Source of the DNA: Agreia pratensis
GTDB lineage: Bacteria; Actinomycetota; Actinomycetes; Actinomycetales; Microbacteriaceae
DNA length: 64,000 nucleotides
NCBI RefSeq assembly: GCF_900177685.1
Contig: NZ_FXAY01000002.1
Coordinates: 682,001-746,000, forward strand
Direction of reading: 5' to 3'
Positions 63,500 to 64,000 of the stretch are shown in pieces. Both the position numbers and the translations under genes were made by a program. The notes under the pieces were generated by a model. That model saw nothing but the letters and a program-made list of their open reading frames with translations, did no database searches and was not told where the DNA came from. The stretch's first letter is position 1, and each line of letters opens with the position of its first letter.

Positions 63500-64000
63500 G
63501 TGAGAGCAGCGACAGGCACCCAATTTTCCGTAGCGTTCGGCGATTCCCGAGCAACGATCACTGAGCTGGCGGCGGGCCTGCGAGGCCTTGTGCTGAACGG
63601 CGTCGAGGTGGTTCGTGAGTACCCCGAGCAGTCGTTGCCGCCCATGGGCCAGGGCATCGTTCTCGTTCCCTGGCCGAATCGCATCGCCAAGGGCGCTTGG
63701 GTACTCGACGGGGTCAAGCAGCAACTCGACATCACTGAGCCCTCGACGGGCAATGCCACTCACGGGCTGCTCCGCAACACGGCCTACTCGGTTGCCGAAG
63801 AGGGCGAGGGATTCCTCACCCTCCGTGCCCGCGTCTTTCCTCAGCACGGCTACCCGTTTCTGCTCGACACCTCGGTGAGCTACGAGATTAGCGAAGCGGG
63901 ACTCACTGTGACGCACGCCATCACGAACGAGTCGGATTCGCCCGCTCCGGTAGCGGTCGGTGCGCATCCGTACTTCGTCATCGGTTCCACTCCGGCCGAG
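63500..64000 (+). CDS. Aldose 1-epimerase family protein (partial, runs off the window)
   Basis: 167 codons are visible from GTG 63500 to the window end with no stop. MGQGIVLVPWPNRIAKGAWVLDG, NATHGLLRNTAY (first His) and PAPVAVGAHPYF (second His region) match GalM-type mutarotases, which interconvert sugar anomers. The actinobacterial members are often of uncertain sugar specificity. The 3' end is missing. Confidence 0.85.
   Translation, partial: MRAATGTQFSVAFGDSRATITELAAGLRGLVLNGVEVVREYPEQSLPPMGQGIVLVPWPNRIAKGAWVLDGVKQQLDITEPSTGNATHGLLRNTAYSVAEEGEGFLTLRARVFPQHGYPFLLDTSVSYEISEAGLTVTHAITNESDSPAPVAVGAHPYFVIGSTPAE

Overview
This window is chromosomal core sequence from a high-GC Gram-positive bacterium. 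The order rpoA-rplQ-truA-rplM-rpsI-glmM, the tsaE/tsaB/rimI/tsaD run, the PerM-like gene next to purN-purH, and the DUF3817, DUF4190 and DUF2568 membrane proteins point to Actinomycetota, most likely a Microbacteriaceae-type organism. That family placement is inference from gene order and protein style. I saw no rRNA, tRNA, insertion sequence, prophage or CRISPR array. Start codons are often GTG or TTG, and many starts have a TAnnnT box 6-7 nt upstream, which suggests leaderless mRNAs.

Layout: 1-4300 holds the end of rpoA, rplQ, truA, rplM-rpsI and glmM. 4300-13100 holds an SDR, coaA (minus), glmS, acpS, two overlapping alanine-racemase-like genes, tsaE, tsaB, rimI and tsaD. 13100-16800 holds two small membrane proteins, a THUMP-like methyltransferase (minus), a CIRCE-controlled groES and rarD. 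16900-23400 is a branched-chain-amino-acid-type ABC uptake locus: the binding protein on plus, permeases, ATPases and a lipoprotein on minus. 23500-33000 holds guaB, a guaB3-like gene, glpD, a KhtT/KhtU-like antiporter pair, a SURF1-like gene, DUF3817 and guaA. 33000-41000 holds an acyltransferase-like membrane protein, a Bax-inhibitor-1 protein, a glycerophosphodiesterase, pcrA, an MpaB-family protein and a sortase-type surface protein. 41200-47500 holds sucCD, two membrane proteins and purN-purH. 47500-64000 holds a membrane-anchored DDAH-like protein, a heterodimeric ABC exporter, a lipoprotein, an ATL protein, a GNAT, icd, nagA, a DUF2568 protein, purU, an MFS exporter, a sigma/anti-sigma fusion, glyA-folD behind a ZTP riboswitch, a 45-residue acidic protein and the start of an aldose 1-epimerase.

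Functional themes: purine and one-carbon metabolism (guaB, guaA, purN, purH, purU, glyA, folD), cell-wall precursor supply (glmM, glmS, alr), tRNA t6A synthesis (tsaB, tsaD, tsaE) and TCA enzymes (sucCD, icd).

The most striking observation is the alr pair at 8437-10322. The first protein keeps the PLP lysine and all residues an alanine racemase supplies to its own active site, but lacks the residues it normally donates to its partner's site. The second has lost the PLP lysine and the central barrel but keeps exactly those donated residues. This predicts an obligate heterodimeric racemase with one complete active site. Other notable items are an apparent ATT start for guaA, an ECF sigma factor fused to an anti-sigma zinc finger and extracellular domains, a LivH permease with a secreted N-terminal domain, and an AT-rich inverted-repeat array upstream of icd.
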